64,000 nt of DNA from Pseudomonas sp. MM211. Lineage in GTDB: Bacteria; Pseudomonadota; Gammaproteobacteria; Pseudomonadales; Pseudomonadaceae. The stretch covers positions 1,550,001 through 1,614,000 of the forward strand of contig NZ_CP081942.1 in the NCBI RefSeq assembly GCF_020386635.1. The letters are read 5' to 3'. Under the pieces are notes generated by a model. That model searched no databases. It saw only the letters and a list, made by a program, of their open reading frames with translations, and had not been told where the DNA came from. The position numbers and the translations under genes were made by a program. Shown one piece after another: positions 8,598-17,124 of this stretch; position 1 is the stretch's first letter, and the number at the start of each line of letters is the position of its first letter.

Positions 8598-9149
8598 CTA
8601 CATCTGTAGCGTTACAACCTCGATGCCGACTGCCAGCTCAATGAAATCCTCTGCGGCGGTCGGTGCCTCGATCAGCACAGCCTGTGCCTGAAACTCGCCG
8701 TTCTCGTCGATCACCACCAGCAGCGCCTGGCTGACCACGCCATCTGCCAGATCCAACCCTGCCAATGCCTGCAGCTGTTTCCAGGCACGCGGCCCGGCAC
8801 CGATGAACAGGTTCGGCCCCTCCAGGCCCAGCTGTGCTGCGACGTGGAAGCCCGCGGCGTTGCTCACGCTGTTGACGAATTCGAAGGGCTTGGGCTGCAA
8901 CTGATGCACGCATACCGCGTCGAGCAGCGAGCCCATTGTCCCTCTTGCTGGGTGACGGGATGCCAGATAAAGCCCGCAGTCACTGCGTACCTTCGCCTTG
9001 AGTGGAGCGGTGCAAAGCAGCGCCTGGAGGATCAGCCGGTCGATGCGTCGAGGCGGGCTGGCCAGCCATTGGCTCAGGGTAGCCTTCAGATCCTTGTCGG
9101 AAGCGCTGGCGTCACCACTGACGCTGCACGCGGCGATGACTGTGCTCAT
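8598..9149 (-). CDS. Ketosynthase-like protein lacking the active-site Cys
   Basis: 183 residues, about half of a ketosynthase. The stretch SVSNAAGFHVAAQLGLEGPN aligns with the N-terminal half of KAS proteins. Where the nucleophile motif TACTS should be, the sequence is GPNLFIGAGPRA, so the catalytic Cys is missing. The active-site His loops of the C-terminal half are also absent. It starts inside the stop of the full ketosynthase before it (4-base overlap) and is last in its operon. It may act as a chain-length-factor-like partner of that enzyme. Not a decayed gene by appearance: the frame is intact. Confidence 0.75.
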   Translation of the reverse strand: MSTVIAACSVSGDASASDKDLKATLSQWLASPPRRIDRLILQALLCTAPLKAKVRSDCGLYLASRHPARGTMGSLLDAVCVHQLQPKPFEFVNSVSNAAGFHVAAQLGLEGPNLFIGAGPRAWKQLQALAGLDLADGVVSQALLVVIDENGEFQAQAVLIEAPTAAEDFIELAVGIEVVTLQM

Positions 9150-10249
9150 GGTGTTTCTCCCGTGCAGCGCTGCAGCACCAGGCTGGCGTTGTTGCCGCCA
9201 AAGCCGAAGAAGTTGGCCAACAGCAGGCTGTCATCGGCAATGGCGAGTGGCTCGCCTGGTAGCGGTAGCAGGGCTTCACTGGCGTAATCACAAGCCGGTA
9301 GGTGCCCGAGGTTCTGCACCAGCAGCAGGGTTTCAGCGAGGCCGCAGGCGCCCAGGGTGTGGCCAATCCACGGCTTGAGCACGCACAGCGGCGGCAGCGC
9401 CTCGCCAAACAGCAGGCGTACACCGTTGCTCTCGGCGCGATCATTGGCGCCGGTGGCGGTGCCGTGCAGTTTCACCAGGCCGATCTGCTCGACGCTGGTG
9501 TCTGCGCTGCGCAAGGCCTCGCGCATCACCCAGTCGATGTGGCTGCCGTCTTCGCGGGTGGTGGTCAGGTTGCTGGTGTCGCAGGCGCTAAAACCGCCCA
9601 GCAGCCTGGCCAGCGGTGCCGGGCCAGGTTCCAGTGCCAGCAGCGTGGCCACGTACGCTTCACCGAGCACCAGGCCATCACGCTGCGGGTGAAAGGGTCG
9701 GTAGAGGCCACTGGGCGAAATCAGATCCAGTGCGCCGAAGCCTTGCTGGGCTATCGCGCTGGGCGTTTCGAAAGCCAGCACCAGAGCGCGGCGATAAAGG
9801 TTCGCGCCGAGCAGTCGGGCGCCGTACAGCAGCCCGTTGGCGGCGCTGGTACAGGCGGTATTGAGGGTGAAGGCGTCGGCGAAGCCCCAGCGCTCGCGCA
9901 GCTGCTCGGCGATCAGGTCGAGGGAGGTCGAATGATCGGGGCGAAAGCCGCCGTCCTGTTTCGCCAGGTCTTCCAGTTCATTGATGTCCAGGCTGGTACT
10001 GGCCACGATCAACAGGCAATCCTCCAGCGCACTGTCGTCGCCAAGGGTCTCGCGGATCAGTCGGTCGAAGTGCTGGTCTCGGCTCTCGCCTGCCGCTACG
10101 GCCAGGTAAGGGCGTGGCTGCCGCAGTTCATGCAGTACGAAGGTGTCCGCCTCAGGCAGCACGCCGCGCTGCAGCGCCTCACCAGCCGCGCGTAGGTTCG
10201 CGCCAAGTGCACTGTGCAGAGCGCCTCGCTGGAGGTAGATGGGCGTCAC
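9146..10249 (-). CDS. 3-oxoacyl-ACP synthase (KAS I/II type)
   Basis: Condensing enzyme that extends an ACP-bound chain by two carbons. 367 residues with a full Cys-His-His triad: Cys133 in NTACTSAANG, His262 in KLHGTATG, His297 in KPWIGHTLGACG. The C-terminal NFFGFGGNNASLVL is typical. It lies between an ACP gene (start/stop overlap) and a Cys-less ketosynthase-like gene, a KS/partner arrangement reminiscent of KS/CLF pairs. It may serve the resorcinol acyl chains or the polyene chain. Confidence 0.88.
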   Translation of the reverse strand: MTPIYLQRGALHSALGANLRAAGEALQRGVLPEADTFVLHELRQPRPYLAVAAGESRDQHFDRLIRETLGDDSALEDCLLIVASTSLDINELEDLAKQDGGFRPDHSTSLDLIAEQLRERWGFADAFTLNTACTSAANGLLYGARLLGANLYRRALVLAFETPSAIAQQGFGALDLISPSGLYRPFHPQRDGLVLGEAYVATLLALEPGPAPLARLLGGFSACDTSNLTTTREDGSHIDWVMREALRSADTSVEQIGLVKLHGTATGANDRAESNGVRLLFGEALPPLCVLKPWIGHTLGACGLAETLLLVQNLGHLPACDYASEALLPLPGEPLAIADDSLLLANFFGFGGNNASLVLQRCTGETP

Positions 10250-10512
10250 TGTTTCTGCCTGATGAAGGCCGCGATACTGGCGATGCTATTGAGAATGCGC
10301 CGACCGTCCTTGGCGCCTTCGATGCGCACGCCGTAGTGCTGCTGCAACGCGAGCGAGACTTGCAGCGCGTCCAGGCTGTCCATCTGGATGCGGCTCTGCT
10401 GGCCGAACAGCGGCTCGTCGTCGTCGATGCTTTGCCAGTCGATGTCGTCTTCCTTGTCGCACTCGCGAATCAGCAATTGCTTGAGCTTTTCTTCTAGTAG
10501 TGTGTGGTCCAT
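10246..10512 (-). CDS. Acyl carrier protein
   Basis: 88-residue carrier protein. The phosphopantetheine-bearing Ser is in QMDSLDALQV, followed by the helix IASIAAFIRQ. The start at 10512 (MDHTLLEEKLKQ) is chosen as the ACP-like beginning; the frame extends upstream but only into the ABC permease gene, which it overlaps by 19 bases. One of three ACPs in the cluster. Its operon with KS and hot-dog dehydratase suggests a dedicated carrier. Confidence 0.88.
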   Translation of the reverse strand: MDHTLLEEKLKQLLIRECDKEDDIDWQSIDDDEPLFGQQSRIQMDSLDALQVSLALQQHYGVRIEGAKDGRRILNSIASIAAFIRQKQ

Positions 10513-11681
10513 TGCGTTTGCTGTACTCGTTTGTGGAACAGGAACAAGCCGCTGGCGCCGGCCAGTGCTGCGAACAGCAGCAGGCGTACGCACCAGGGGG
10601 CTATGTCGTTCAGTGAGCCATGGCCCACCAGCAGGGTGAGAAAGGCGTCGAGCGCCCAACTCATCGGGGAAACTTCCGCCAGTTGGCGCATGGCCTCCGG
10701 CATCACGCTCTTGGGCACCATGATGCCGCCGATGGCGGCGAGGATGATATTGATCCCGCCGCCAAGCAATAGGGCTTGTTCACTACTGCGTGCCAATGCC
10801 GCCAGCAGCAGACCCAGGCTGCTGGTGGCCAGTGCGATACTCGCAGCCAGCAGAGCGTAAGCGGGCAGGCTGCCATTGAGCTCCAGCGCCGGCAGACCGA
10901 CCAGTGGTAGGCCATGCATGCCAATGCTCAGCAGCAGCACGAACTGCAACAGGTTGATGGCCAGGTAAGGCAGCATCTTGCTCAGTGCCAGGGTGCCGAG
11001 CCCCAGGCCCAGGCAGCGGAAGCGCAGCAGCGCGCCACTCCGCTGCTCGCGCTGAAAGCTGCCGGCCATCGGCAGCACGACGAAGAACATGCCGAAGATC
11101 AGCCAGGCCGGGACGCTCATCTGCGTGGCGTTGGCCTGGTTGCTCAGGTCGCCGCTGGCCAGGCGCTCCTGCTCGTCGATCTGGCTCTCGGTACGTTGCT
11201 GGATCAGCTCGAGCTGTTCGGCCTGGGTGAGCCCCTCATCCAGCGCACCGCTGTCCTGCAGGTAGGCGAGCAGTCGGGTCTGCGCCAGGGCGATGGTGAC
11301 CGCGCCATGCAGGCGCTGGCGCGAGAGACGGTCGAACTGCGCGGGAAAGCTCAGGGTCGGCCCCTGGTGAGGCGTATCCAGCAGCCTGTCGTCGAAGTCG
11401 GCGGCCAGGCTGATGCGCGTCACCTCGGGCGGGCCGCTGGCCAGCAACTTGCTGTCAGGCAGTTGCGCCTGCAGTGCACTGTGGAAAAAACGGCTGGAAT
11501 CGCTTTGCTGCGGCGCATCGATTACCAACTGCAGGGGCGGCAGGCGATCCTGCAGGTAGCTGGACATGGCCCCGGCCATGATCACCAGAAACAGCGTCGG
11601 CATGATGAACAGCACGGCCAGCGCGTGCGGGTCACGCAGCAGCAGGAGGATTTCCTTGCGAACCAGGGCGCGCAGCCTCAT
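10494..11681 (-). CDS. ABC-2 type transporter permease
   Basis: 395-residue ABC-2 family membrane protein. An N-terminal helix (about 20-42) is followed by a large periplasmic loop to about residue 190, and then five or six membrane helices. It pairs with the ATPase encoded just upstream (4-base overlap). With the ACP, KS and dehydratase genes in the same run, it probably exports a lipid or pigment precursor across the inner membrane. Substrate is unknown. Confidence 0.85.
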   Translation of the reverse strand: MRLRALVRKEILLLLRDPHALAVLFIMPTLFLVIMAGAMSSYLQDRLPPLQLVIDAPQQSDSSRFFHSALQAQLPDSKLLASGPPEVTRISLAADFDDRLLDTPHQGPTLSFPAQFDRLSRQRLHGAVTIALAQTRLLAYLQDSGALDEGLTQAEQLELIQQRTESQIDEQERLASGDLSNQANATQMSVPAWLIFGMFFVVLPMAGSFQREQRSGALLRFRCLGLGLGTLALSKMLPYLAINLLQFVLLLSIGMHGLPLVGLPALELNGSLPAYALLAASIALATSSLGLLLAALARSSEQALLLGGGINIILAAIGGIMVPKSVMPEAMRQLAEVSPMSWALDAFLTLLVGHGSLNDIAPWCVRLLLFAALAGASGLFLFHKRVQQTQWTTHY

Positions 11682-12562
11682 AGCCGGCCTCCATTGAGGC
11701 GCAGGTAGAGCTGCTCCAGTGATGGGCGGCCAAAGCGCAGCAGGCTGGGGGCTTGCGGCTGTTCGGCGATGAAACCGGTGATCGCCAGCAACTGCGCCAC
11801 ATCCAGTTCCGCGATGCGCACGCCATTGGCCAGCTGTTCGATACTCAGACCCAGGCTGTCGAGTAGCGGCAGCAAGGCTTCAGGCTGGCGCTCTGGCCAT
11901 TCCAGAAACAGCCCCGGCTGATCGCCGAGCAACTGATGCTTGTCGATATCCAGCTGCACGCGACCTTCGTGGAGCAGCAGGATGCGATCCGCCACCCGCT
12001 CCACCTCGTCGAGATAATGACTGGTGTAAATCACCGCCTTGCCCTCGGCAGTCAGTAACTGGACGGCTTCAAGGAGCATCTGTCGGCTGGCGGCATCGAC
12101 GCCCACGGTGGCTTCGTCGAACAGATACAGCTCTGCCGGTTGCAGCAGGCCGATGGCGAAGTTCAGGCGTCGCTGCTCACCGCCAGACAGGCGTTCAGCG
12201 CGGCGATCGAGCTTGTCTTCCAGCGCCGTACTGGCGATGCAGAGATCGAGGCGTTGACGACGCTCTGGGCCGCGCAGCTCATAGAGATCGGCGAACAGCT
12301 CGAGGTTTTCCTTCACCTTCAGCCCGGCATAGAACGCCAGTTGCTGCGGTACCAGGCCCAGGCGCCGTTCGCCATGCCAAACGATTTCGCCACTCAGCGG
12401 CTGCAGCACTCCGCTGAGCAGTGACAGCAGGGTCGTTTTGCCGGCGCCGTTGCTGCCGAGCAGCCCCAGGCATTGCCCGGCTTGCAGGTGCAGGTCGATA
12501 TTCTGCAGTGCAGGTTGTTGGGCTTCCGGGTAGCGATAGCCGAGGTTCTTGAGTTCAAGCAC
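11678..12562 (-). CDS. ABC transporter ATP-binding protein
   Basis: 294-residue ATPase of the ABC-2 exporter. It has Walker A (GSNGAGKTT), signature LSGGEQRRLN, Walker B (LYLFDEATVGVDA) and switch His (YTSHYLDE). The GTG at 12562 is taken as start because it gives VLELKNLGYRYPEA, the usual beginning of this family. It overlaps the upstream gene by eight bases; a longer frame to 12628 lies within that gene. The C-terminal 80 residues are an accessory domain often seen in drug/lipid exporters. Confidence 0.87.
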   Translation of the reverse strand: MLELKNLGYRYPEAQQPALQNIDLHLQAGQCLGLLGSNGAGKTTLLSLLSGVLQPLSGEIVWHGERRLGLVPQQLAFYAGLKVKENLELFADLYELRGPERRQRLDLCIASTALEDKLDRRAERLSGGEQRRLNFAIGLLQPAELYLFDEATVGVDAASRQMLLEAVQLLTAEGKAVIYTSHYLDEVERVADRILLLHEGRVQLDIDKHQLLGDQPGLFLEWPERQPEALLPLLDSLGLSIEQLANGVRIAELDVAQLLAITGFIAEQPQAPSLLRFGRPSLEQLYLRLNGGRL

Positions 12563-12962
12563 GGACGAGCACCAGCAGGAGTTTGCCATCGAGCAGTAAA
12601 CGTTGTTCATCGTGCACACTGAAGCCATACAGGGCGCCCGCCGGGCTCATTGCTTCTTGGGTGGCGCTGACCAGCAGATCGCCTTGACGTTGCGCGGGGT
12701 GATCATGCAATTGCAGCTGCGAGAGTTTGCCGACCAGGGCCATTTTGATGGCGCTGTCGTTGCCGTATAAGGCACCATGCGCGGCACACAATTGGGCGGC
12801 AGCTTCGAACAGCAGGCAAGGCGAAGCGTTTTCGCCCAGGCTGTCGAGATGGTGCCAGCCGCTCAGACCTTGGATGCTGCTCGCATCGTGTTCGAGCAGC
12901 GCGTCCAACCAGAGTGCTTTGCCCTGGTGTGGCAGCAGTGTGTGCAGTTGGGTGCGATCCAT
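12555..12962 (-). CDS. Hot-dog fold 3-hydroxyacyl-ACP dehydratase-like protein
   Basis: 135 residues of the FabZ/ApeP-like hot-dog family. The start LLPHQGKALWLDALLEHD parallels VPHAGDMILIDEVLAF in the second such protein of this cluster (17009-17590). CLLFEAAAQLCAAHGALYG is the central hot-dog helix. Start 12962 (MDRTQLHTLL) is preferred to the longer frame to 13037, which would overlap the divergent methyltransferase gene. It heads the run dehydratase, ABC ATPase, permease, ACP, KS, KS-like. Confidence 0.75.
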   Translation of the reverse strand: MDRTQLHTLLPHQGKALWLDALLEHDASSIQGLSGWHHLDSLGENASPCLLFEAAAQLCAAHGALYGNDSAIKMALVGKLSQLQLHDHPAQRQGDLLVSATQEAMSPAGALYGFSVHDEQRLLLDGKLLLVLVRA

Positions 12963-13022
12963 GGCGAGCGTCTGGGCGTGCGAGCGCAGCAGTGTAACAG
13001 AGGGCGATTGGGGAGGAATGTG

Positions 13023-13577
13023 GTGGGGGTCTGGCAATTACTGGTTTTCGTGGTACTGAGCATCGTTCTGACGGGCATTTCCTGGCGCTCGCTGGGTAAC
13101 CCGCGTAGTCATGGATTTTATCGCTTTATCGCCTGGGAACTGATGCTGGTGTTGTTAGTGCTCAATGCGCCGTTCTGGTTCGAGAACCGCGATGCGACCC
13201 ATCAACAGGTTTCCTGGGTATTACTGACGGTTTCACTGCTGGTGCTGTTCGCCGGCATATACCAGATGCGTCGCTTCGGGCGTGCCGACGAGCGGCGCCA
13301 GGATGATGAGTTGTTCGCCTTCGAGCGCACGTCGAAGCTGGTCACCAGCGGCATCTTTCGCTACATCCGCCATCCGATGTACTGCTCGCTGCTGCTGCTC
13401 GCCTGGGGCATTGCCTGGAAGCAGCCGACTGCGCTGACGCTGGTACTGGCATTGCTGTCGAGTGTGGCGCTGTGGCTCGCCGCCAGGTGCGAGGAGCGTG
13501 AGTGCCAGGCCTACTTTGGCGATGCCTATCGCGACTACATGGCGCGCAGCCGGATGTTCGTACCGTTCATTTTCTGA
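13023..13577 (+). CDS. Isoprenylcysteine/phospholipid methyltransferase-family membrane protein
   Basis: 184-residue membrane protein with about five hydrophobic helices. The C-terminal catalytic-looking region reads LVTSGIFRYIRHPMYCSLLL, then ARCEERECQAYFGDAYRDYM. These are the RHPxY and E-rich motifs of the ICMT/PEMT methyltransferase family, which use S-adenosylmethionine on membrane-embedded acceptors. GTG at 13023 is taken as start, six bases after GGAGG. It is the only + strand gene inside the minus-strand part of the pigment locus and diverges from the dehydratase gene. It may O-methylate the aryl head group. Confidence 0.78.
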   Translation: MGVWQLLVFVVLSIVLTGISWRSLGNPRSHGFYRFIAWELMLVLLVLNAPFWFENRDATHQQVSWVLLTVSLLVLFAGIYQMRRFGRADERRQDDELFAFERTSKLVTSGIFRYIRHPMYCSLLLLAWGIAWKQPTALTLVLALLSSVALWLAARCEERECQAYFGDAYRDYMARSRMFVPFIF

Positions 13578-13586
13578 GCCCCGCGT

Positions 13587-14183
13587 TCAGGGATTTACTG
13601 GCTGACTCTCGAGCATCAGTTGGCGATAAGCTCGCTGATAGGCCTCATAGTCGAGGTTCTGCTGCTGCAGTTCGCGCAGTCGCTCATCGAGACGGGTGGT
13701 ACTCGCGGCAGGGGTTTTCGCCGCTGCACTCGGGGCAGGCTCGGTAATCAACTGGGCATCGCTCAGTAGCTCATCGATAACCGGATCCATCTTGCTTTGC
13801 GTGCCTTGCCATTTCATCAGGGAGAGGCCGCCCTTGCCGCGCAGGTGGTAGTTGGCTTTTGCCAACGTCTGGCGCCGTGGGCCGAGGATGGTCAGCTCTG
13901 CACTCGACAGATAGGGCGCCATATCCCAGGAGCGCCTTGCCGTGTAGGTCACCACGTAAGGGCATTGGGCCCAGGGTATCTGCGAATACAGCTGCGTATA
14001 GATGCCATGCCGAGCGAAGCCTTCCTGCAGCACCGGTACGAAGTCACTGACTTTTACCTTGAGATTTTCCTCGATACACATCGTGTTCGATGCACTTTGC
14101 AGCGGTGTCACACGCACTGCGGTGCAGGCACTCAGGGCGATTACCAGTGCAGCCAGCGGTATAGCGGCTAAGGCATTGGGCAT
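13587..14183 (-). CDS. Putative outer-membrane lipoprotein (Sbal_3080-like)
   Basis: 198 residues with a lipoprotein signal peptide ending in the lipobox LSAC, lipid-bearing Cys20. The mature part has a domain of about 110 residues (CIEENLKVKVSDFVPVLQEG, then YVVTYTARRSWDM). A low-complexity Pro/Ala linker and a helical tail rich in Gln/Leu (RLRELQQQNLDYEAYQ) follow. It resembles a conserved lipoprotein family of unknown function. First of three small exported proteins in a row, separated from the next by a terminator. Confidence 0.72.
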   Translation of the reverse strand: MPNALAAIPLAALVIALSACTAVRVTPLQSASNTMCIEENLKVKVSDFVPVLQEGFARHGIYTQLYSQIPWAQCPYVVTYTARRSWDMAPYLSSAELTILGPRRQTLAKANYHLRGKGGLSLMKWQGTQSKMDPVIDELLSDAQLITEPAPSAAAKTPAASTTRLDERLRELQQQNLDYEAYQRAYRQLMLESQPVNP

Positions 14184-14204
14184 GATGAGCTTCTTCCTTG
14201 ATAT

Positions 14205-14229
14205 GAAAAAGCCGCCCGCAGGCGGCTTG
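14205..14229 (-). terminator. Rho-independent terminator between exported-protein genes
   Basis: On the minus strand AAGCCGCC, loop TGCG and GGCGGCTT are followed by TTTC. The stem occupies 14209-14228, 24 bases after the stop of the 146-residue secreted protein gene. Confidence 0.88.
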
Positions 14230-14251
14230 GCTTGCTGAAGCCGGGCAGCGC

Positions 14252-14692
14252 TTACTTGACGCGAGCGTACTTGGCCTTCAGCGCGACGCCGGCCATGATG
14301 GCGCCGGCATGGCATTCGTATTTGCTGTTGTCGCGGTATTCCTTGTTCTTGTAGTTGCTGGCCAGGTCGACCACAGCGTTGGCGCCGGCGGCTTTGGCCG
14401 AGTTCTGCAGTTTGATCAGCGCCGACTGCAGCGCCCAGCTGCAGGCAGCTTCGTCGGTCTTGTTGAAGGCGTTGGTCTTTTGGCTGGTGGTGACGTTGGC
14501 GTTGATGATCTTGGCGCCAGCCGGGGTCTTGTTCAGGTAGAACTTAACCGAACCATCGAGGCGGCCAGCCTGGGTGGCTTCGTTGACCACCGAGTGGAAA
14601 TCCAGGAAGTGGGCGGTGTCACGGGCCTGGCTGACGGCAGGCAGCAGGGCGGCGGTGAGTAGGGCAACAGCGGTCCAGGTTTTTGCGTTCAT
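14252..14692 (-). CDS. Small secreted protein of unknown function
   Basis: 146 residues with a clear signal peptide (KTWTAVALLTAALLPAVSQA). The mature domain is Ala/Lys/Asn-rich and ends with a conserved-looking YECHAGAIMAGVALKAK. Similar Pseudomonas proteins are often labelled 'excinuclease ATPase subunit', which is not supported by any nucleotide-binding motif here. The fold may resemble small periplasmic proteins with the pattern AAGANAVVDL, as in YbjQ-type domains. It ends in a good terminator. Its link to pigment formation is unknown. Confidence 0.75.
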   Translation of the reverse strand: MNAKTWTAVALLTAALLPAVSQARDTAHFLDFHSVVNEATQAGRLDGSVKFYLNKTPAGAKIINANVTTSQKTNAFNKTDEAACSWALQSALIKLQNSAKAAGANAVVDLASNYKNKEYRDNSKYECHAGAIMAGVALKAKYARVK

Positions 14693-14710
14693 GGGTAACT
14701 CCTTGAGTGT

Positions 14711-15115
14711 TTACTGGGGCATGTAAAGGGAAGGGCTGCTCAATTCCTGCTGAATGCTGCGATCGAGATTCTGTGTCCACGTGTTGTAGGTTCGGTGGAT
14801 CTTGCCGTTGCGGTAGTCGAGGTTGCGACTGTCGCGGTAGCGGATCGAGTAAGTCGATGCGGTATAGGGAATGGTGACTTTCGCCTGGTGGCTGCGGCGC
14901 GTGACCGACGCCAGGATCTGCCCCTGATCCGCGCTCTCGACCGTCCATTGACGGCGTTGCAGGGCGGTGAGAATCGCCCGGCGCATGTCTTCCTGGCCCT
15001 TAACCGCGGAAGGCGGTGCGCTGTTTTCGATGTTTACCACCGGCTTTGAGGTGCAGGCGGTGATGCCCAGAACAAGAAGGGCGAGCAGGGCAATGCGGCT
15101 GAAACGAGACATCAT
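14711..15115 (-). CDS. Putative lipoprotein, unknown function
   Basis: 134 residues with a lipoprotein signal (ALLALLVLGITAC, lipid-bearing Cys21; the second Met is an equally possible start). The mature part contains RAILTALQRRQWTVESADQG followed by alternating beta-strand-like segments (KVTIPYTASTYSIRYRDS). It sits between the ketosynthase at 15150 and the 146-residue secreted protein, in the same direction. No enzyme motif is visible. Confidence 0.72.
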   Translation of the reverse strand: MMSRFSRIALLALLVLGITACTSKPVVNIENSAPPSAVKGQEDMRRAILTALQRRQWTVESADQGQILASVTRRSHQAKVTIPYTASTYSIRYRDSRNLDYRNGKIHRTYNTWTQNLDRSIQQELSSPSLYMPQ

Positions 15116-15149
15116 CCATGTTCCTTGTCAGTGTGAAATTTACGGTTTT

Positions 15150-16376
15150 TCAGTGCCAGCGTCGGAAGATCAACGACGTATTGACACCGCCAAAGGCGAA
15201 ATTGTTGTTCATCACGTATTCATTGTTCATCTCGCGGAATTCACCGCGCAGATAGTCCAATTCGCCGCAGCGTGGGTCGATCTGATCCAGATTCAGCGTG
15301 TGCACGTAGCTGTCGCTGTTGAGCATTTCGATGCTGAACCAGGATTCCAATGAGCCGCAGGCGCCCAGGGTGTGGCCGAGGTAACTCTTTTGCGAGCTGA
15401 TCGGCATGCGCGTGCCGAACAGGCTGCTGGTGGCCTGGGTTTCCGCTACGTCGCCCTGCTCGGTGGCGGTGCCATGGCCGTTGACGTAGCCGATGGCATC
15501 CGGCGCCAGCGCGGCGTCTTCCAGCGCCAGCTCCATGGCCCGGCGCATGGTGGCCTGCACCGGTTTGGTGGCGTGCTGGCCGTCGGCGTTGCAGCCGAAA
15601 CCGACGATTTCGGCGTAGATGGTGGCGCCGCGGGCGAGCGCATGTTCGAGCTCTTCGAGTACCAGCATGCCGGCGCCTTCACCGATCACCAGACCGTCGC
15701 GGCCCTGATCGTAGGGGCGCGGGCTGGTGTGCGGCGCATCGTTTTTCAGGCTGGTGGCGTAGAGCGCGTCGAAGACCATGGCTTCGGTCGGGCACAGCTC
15801 CTCGGCACCGCCGGCAAGCATCAGCGGCAAGCGGCCGAACTTGATCGCTTCGTAGGCATAGCCGATGCCCTGGCTGCCGCTGGTGCAGGCGCTGGAGGTC
15901 GGAATCAGTCGGCCGGTGAGGCCGAAGAAGATGCTGATATTGGCCGCTGTGGTGTGCGGCATCATGCGGATGTAGGAGTTGGCGTTGAGGCCGTCGGCGA
16001 TCGAGTTGAGCAGCATGTTGCCGAACGCCTTGATCTCGTCGGTGCTGCCGGTGGACGAGCCGCAGGCCACGCCCATGCGGCCGTCACCGATCAGCGGGTC
16101 GCCGAGCAGGCCAGCGTGGGCCAGCGCGCGTTCGGCGGCATAGACGGACAGCTTCGATACGCGGCCCATGCTGCGCAGCTGTTTGCGCGTCCAGTGGCTG
16201 GGCACGACGAAGTCATCCACCGGGCCGCCCAGGCGGGTGTTCATTTCGCTGAAGCGATCCCACTCGTGCATGACACGAATGCCGTTGCGGTTGGCGCGAA
16301 AATTCGCCGAGATACTGTCCCAGCTATCGCCCAGGGAGGTAATGCCGGCCATGCCGGTAACGACTACGCGCTTCAT
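15150..16376 (-). CDS. 3-oxoacyl-ACP synthase II, aryl polyene type (ApeO-like)
   Basis: Condensing enzyme for iterative extension of the polyene. 408 residues with the full FabF triad: Cys164 in TSSACTSGSQG, His301 in VNGHGTATEQGD, His335 in SYLGHTLGACG. The N-terminal KRVVVTGMAGITSLG is typical of KAS II. It is preceded on the operon by FabG, a hot-dog dehydratase and another KS, which together form a complete elongation set without an enoyl reductase, as expected for a conjugated polyene. Confidence 0.92.
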   Translation of the reverse strand: MKRVVVTGMAGITSLGDSWDSISANFRANRNGIRVMHEWDRFSEMNTRLGGPVDDFVVPSHWTRKQLRSMGRVSKLSVYAAERALAHAGLLGDPLIGDGRMGVACGSSTGSTDEIKAFGNMLLNSIADGLNANSYIRMMPHTTAANISIFFGLTGRLIPTSSACTSGSQGIGYAYEAIKFGRLPLMLAGGAEELCPTEAMVFDALYATSLKNDAPHTSPRPYDQGRDGLVIGEGAGMLVLEELEHALARGATIYAEIVGFGCNADGQHATKPVQATMRRAMELALEDAALAPDAIGYVNGHGTATEQGDVAETQATSSLFGTRMPISSQKSYLGHTLGACGSLESWFSIEMLNSDSYVHTLNLDQIDPRCGELDYLRGEFREMNNEYVMNNNFAFGGVNTSLIFRRWH

Positions 16377-16395
16377 CGTGCAACTTCACTCTTGA

Positions 16396-17124
16396 TCAAC
16401 ACAGACCGCCATTCACGGCGATTACCTGGCGGGTGATGTAAGCCGCCTCTTCGGACATCAGAAAATTCACCGTGCCGGCCACTTCTTCCGGAGTGCCCAT
16501 GCGCGCCGCCGGGATCATCTTGAGAATCTCCTCCAGCGGTACGTGCTCGTCGAGAATCTCGGTATCGATCAGCCCCGGTGCCACGCAGTTGACGGTGATC
16601 TTGCGTTTGCCCAGCTCGATGGCCAGCGCCTTGGCCGCACCGATGATACCGGCTTTGGAGGCACTGTAATTGACCTGGCCGCGATTGCCGATCAGCCCGG
16701 AAACCGAGGTGATACAGACGATACGCCCAGGTTTGCGGCGGCGCACCATGGGCATCGTCAATGGATGCAGGACATTGTAGAAACCGTCCAGATTTGTGCG
16801 CAGCACCACATCCCAGTCCTCTTCGCTGAGCGCCGGGAAGGCGCCGTCGCGGGTCAGGCCAGCATTGCACACGACGCCGTAATAGGCGCCGTGGGCTTCC
16901 ACGTCTGCTTCCAGGGCGTCGCGGCAAGCGGCGCGGTCGGCCACGTCGAATTGCAGGATGCGGGCGCTCTGGCCGAGGGCTTCGATCTGCGCCTGCACCG
17001 CTTCGGCCTCATCGCGGCGCGAACGGCAATGCAGCACCAGGTCGTAACCGGCGCGCGCCAGGCGCAGTGCAATGGCACGGCCGATACCGCGGCTCGATCC
17101 GGTGACCAGAATGGTCTCGCTCAT
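16396..17124 (-). CDS. 3-oxoacyl-ACP reductase, FabG type (ApeQ-like)
   Basis: Short-chain dehydrogenase that reduces the 3-oxoacyl-ACP made by the ketosynthases. 242 residues. The NADPH site is VTGSSRGIG, the NAG motif is CNAGLTRDG, and the catalytic residues are Ser140, Tyr153 and Lys157 (VNYSASKAG). The start at 17124 (MSETILVTGSS) is preferred; a longer frame runs to 17172 inside the upstream dehydratase gene. The two genes overlap by 116 bases as sequenced, which is unusual. Confidence 0.92.
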   Translation of the reverse strand: MSETILVTGSSRGIGRAIALRLARAGYDLVLHCRSRRDEAEAVQAQIEALGQSARILQFDVADRAACRDALEADVEAHGAYYGVVCNAGLTRDGAFPALSEEDWDVVLRTNLDGFYNVLHPLTMPMVRRRKPGRIVCITSVSGLIGNRGQVNYSASKAGIIGAAKALAIELGKRKITVNCVAPGLIDTEILDEHVPLEEILKMIPAARMGTPEEVAGTVNFLMSEEAAYITRQVIAVNGGLC

